Positions 62,933 through 64,000 of a stretch of 64,000 nt of DNA are shown in pieces. Location of the stretch: NCBI GenBank assembly GCA_964537685.1, contig CAZICM010000006.1, forward strand, positions 186,001-250,000, in the 5' to 3' direction. The position numbers were made by a program, and so were the translations under genes. How positions within the stretch are numbered: the stretch's first letter is position 1; every line of letters starts with the position of its first letter. Below the pieces are notes generated by a model. It was not told the origin of the DNA and searched no databases. It saw only the letters and a list, made by a program, of their open reading frames with translations. Source of the DNA: CAZICM01 sp964537685 (GTDB taxonomy: Bacteria > Myxococcota_A > Polyangia > Polyangiales > Polyangiaceae).

Positions 62933-63745
62933 ATGGTCAAGCCCGCGCTCGATATTTCAAAGCTTAGCGCCCGGCTCATCCTGTTCGCTCTTCTCTTATC
63001 CGCATGTGGTTCCGCACCCCGGCCCGCAAAAGCCGCTTCAACCGCATCGGTCTTTGATACATACAGCGAAACCGAAGCAGAACAGACGCTGGAAGCTGTC
63101 TTGCACGAATTGGACTTGCTTGAAGCCGCTATCTATGCGCTGCGGGGTACAGAAGGAGATCCAATCGCCGCATGTGCCGCTAAAAATCCTGAACTCATCT
63201 CCCGGAAGCGGGCTTTTTATTTAGCTATCGGCAAACCATTGCAAGCCGATAAGGCGATGGAGATGAAATACTATGATCTTCTTCAGGAGCGAAAATCCGA
63301 TGACCTTTTGCCTCTTGTTTATTTGCGGAAATATTATCACGAACAGCTTCTTCAATGTGTGCTTGATGCGCTAAACAAGAAGGCCGGCGAAACCCAGCCC
63401 GAACGGGCGGTTATGATTCTCACCGCACATCAGTTCGACGGTGAAATTCAGCATGGGCTTGTGCTAGTGGATGTTATGACGCATTGGTGCGTTCCCTGTA
63501 AGAAGATGGCGCCCGATCTTGAGAAATTAGCGCTTCGTTACAAGGGAAAGCTAAAAGTGGGCCGATTGGATGCCGATAGAAATATGCCTCTGGCACAGCG
63601 ATTTGGCGTGCAAAGATTCCCAACGCTGCTGCTGCTCAGCGAGGGAAAGGAAATAAAACGGCTGGAACGCGCTGTTTCTTTTGAAGAGTTGCAGAATTGG
63701 ATACAAAGCGGATTGCAGGATGCTGGGGATGAGGCGGCGGAATAG
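62933..63745 (+). CDS. Thioredoxin-fold lipoprotein, 270 aa
   Basis: The lipobox Cys is at 25 (ALLLSACGSA). Residues about 40-160 are helical. The C-terminal 110 residues form a thioredoxin domain with the WCVPC active site (VMTHWCVPCKKMAPDLEKLA), the cis-Pro (QRFGVQRFPTLLLLSEGKEI) and a final amphipathic helix. It probably acts in the periplasm as a disulphide reductase or maturation factor. It directly abuts the stop of a minus-strand lipoprotein gene. Confidence 0.9.
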   Translation: MVKPALDISKLSARLILFALLLSACGSAPRPAKAASTASVFDTYSETEAEQTLEAVLHELDLLEAAIYALRGTEGDPIAACAAKNPELISRKRAFYLAIGKPLQADKAMEMKYYDLLQERKSDDLLPLVYLRKYYHEQLLQCVLDALNKKAGETQPERAVMILTAHQFDGEIQHGLVLVDVMTHWCVPCKKMAPDLEKLALRYKGKLKVGRLDADRNMPLAQRFGVQRFPTLLLLSEGKEIKRLERAVSFEELQNWIQSGLQDAGDEAAE

Positions 63746-63985
63746 TTAGTCATTGCCAGGGGAGTCGGGATCGTGTGCGGGTAGGACCGCACTATGCTGT
63801 TTCTCTACGCGGTCTTGTAGGGATTCATCCTCTCCTGATGCATCACCTTTGCAAAGATAGGTGCAATGATGATTGGGTACATTCCAGTCACAATCCGGAT
63901 CGGGTATAGGCTGGCATGGTTCAGCACATGCCAGCAATGCAGAAGCAACGATAAAAACCATTATTCCATGCCATGCTTTGATCAT
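63746..63985 (-). CDS. Small Cys-rich lipoprotein, 79 aa
   Basis: From ATG 63985 the lipobox Cys is at 20 (VASALLAC), followed by a short mature region with four more Cys (CQPIPDPDCDWNVPNHHCTY LC) and an acidic tail. AAGGA lies eight bases upstream of this ATG, which favours it over the ATG at 63994. The Cys-rich part may be disulphide bonded, a possible partner for the neighbouring thioredoxin-fold protein. Function unknown. Confidence 0.65.
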   Translation of the reverse strand: MIKAWHGIMVFIVASALLACAEPCQPIPDPDCDWNVPNHHCTYLCKGDASGEDESLQDRVEKQHSAVLPAHDPDSPGND

Positions 63986-64000
63986 ATTACCCATCCTTTT

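Noticed and set aside
1..64000. tRNA and rRNA genes, insertion sequences, prophage
   Set aside because: No tRNA cloverleaf, rRNA-like stretch, transposase, integrase or phage structural gene was recognised by eye; a scan with covariance models would settle RNA genes.

Overview
The window looks like chromosomal DNA of a myxobacterium (phylum Myxococcota, probably close to Polyangia). The sequence-based reasons are two Hanks-type Ser/Thr kinases with long accessory tails, a surface protein with a MYXO-CTERM-like tail, several lipoproteins with Gly/Ser/Asn-rich linkers after the lipobox, a PGRS-like glycine-rich surface protein, a PEGA-domain protein, RCC1, Kelch and IPT repeat lipoproteins, and a giant TPR solenoid protein. 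The assignment is inference from gene style. No rRNA, tRNA, CRISPR array, integrase or transposase was recognised.

Left part (1-24.6 kb): a partial secreted-protein gene and a small conserved gene (minus), a multidomain kinase followed by a MarR regulator, two tandem paralogous envelope proteins with a duplicated leader, a 3-hydroxyacyl-CoA dehydrogenase (minus), then the 11.2-kb TPR gene coupled to a DUF374 acyltransferase and a class IV aminotransferase. A probable bidirectional terminator separates these from the minus-strand pair RidA and an RGG/Pro/Ala-rich protein, followed by recR and ybaB. ybaB-recR diverge from dnaX.

Middle (24.8-44 kb): dnaX; a dihaem cytochrome lipoprotein with a secreted partner; a TMEM53-like hydrolase; a lipoprotein with two halves; two tandem XRE regulators; an RCC1 lipoprotein; the Cys-rich MYXO-CTERM protein; an Arg-rich single-pass protein; and a co-directional minus-strand series of kinase, membrane protein, small charged protein, PEGA protein, PGRS-like protein and a mosaic gene. 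The mosaic gene is stitched from pieces of the two genes upstream of it and is the most unusual object in the window.

Right part (44-64 kb): a helical hypothetical gene followed by a palindromic repeat cluster, a VOC protein, an addBA-type recombination nuclease/helicase operon with an Uma2 protein at its end, an enoyl-CoA hydratase, an aquaporin with two small membrane proteins, a large IPT/Kelch lipoprotein with an outer-membrane protein, a second Uma2 gene facing a DUF433 gene, a helical hypothetical gene, a purine-rich repeat-bearing spacer, a thioredoxin-fold lipoprotein and a tiny Cys-rich lipoprotein.

Functional themes are envelope/surface proteins and kinase signalling, replication and recombination (dnaX, ybaB, recR, addBA), and acyl-CoA metabolism (the dehydrogenase near 7 kb and crotonase near 53.5 kb catalyse consecutive steps). 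All domain calls come from reading motifs by eye; no database search was possible.
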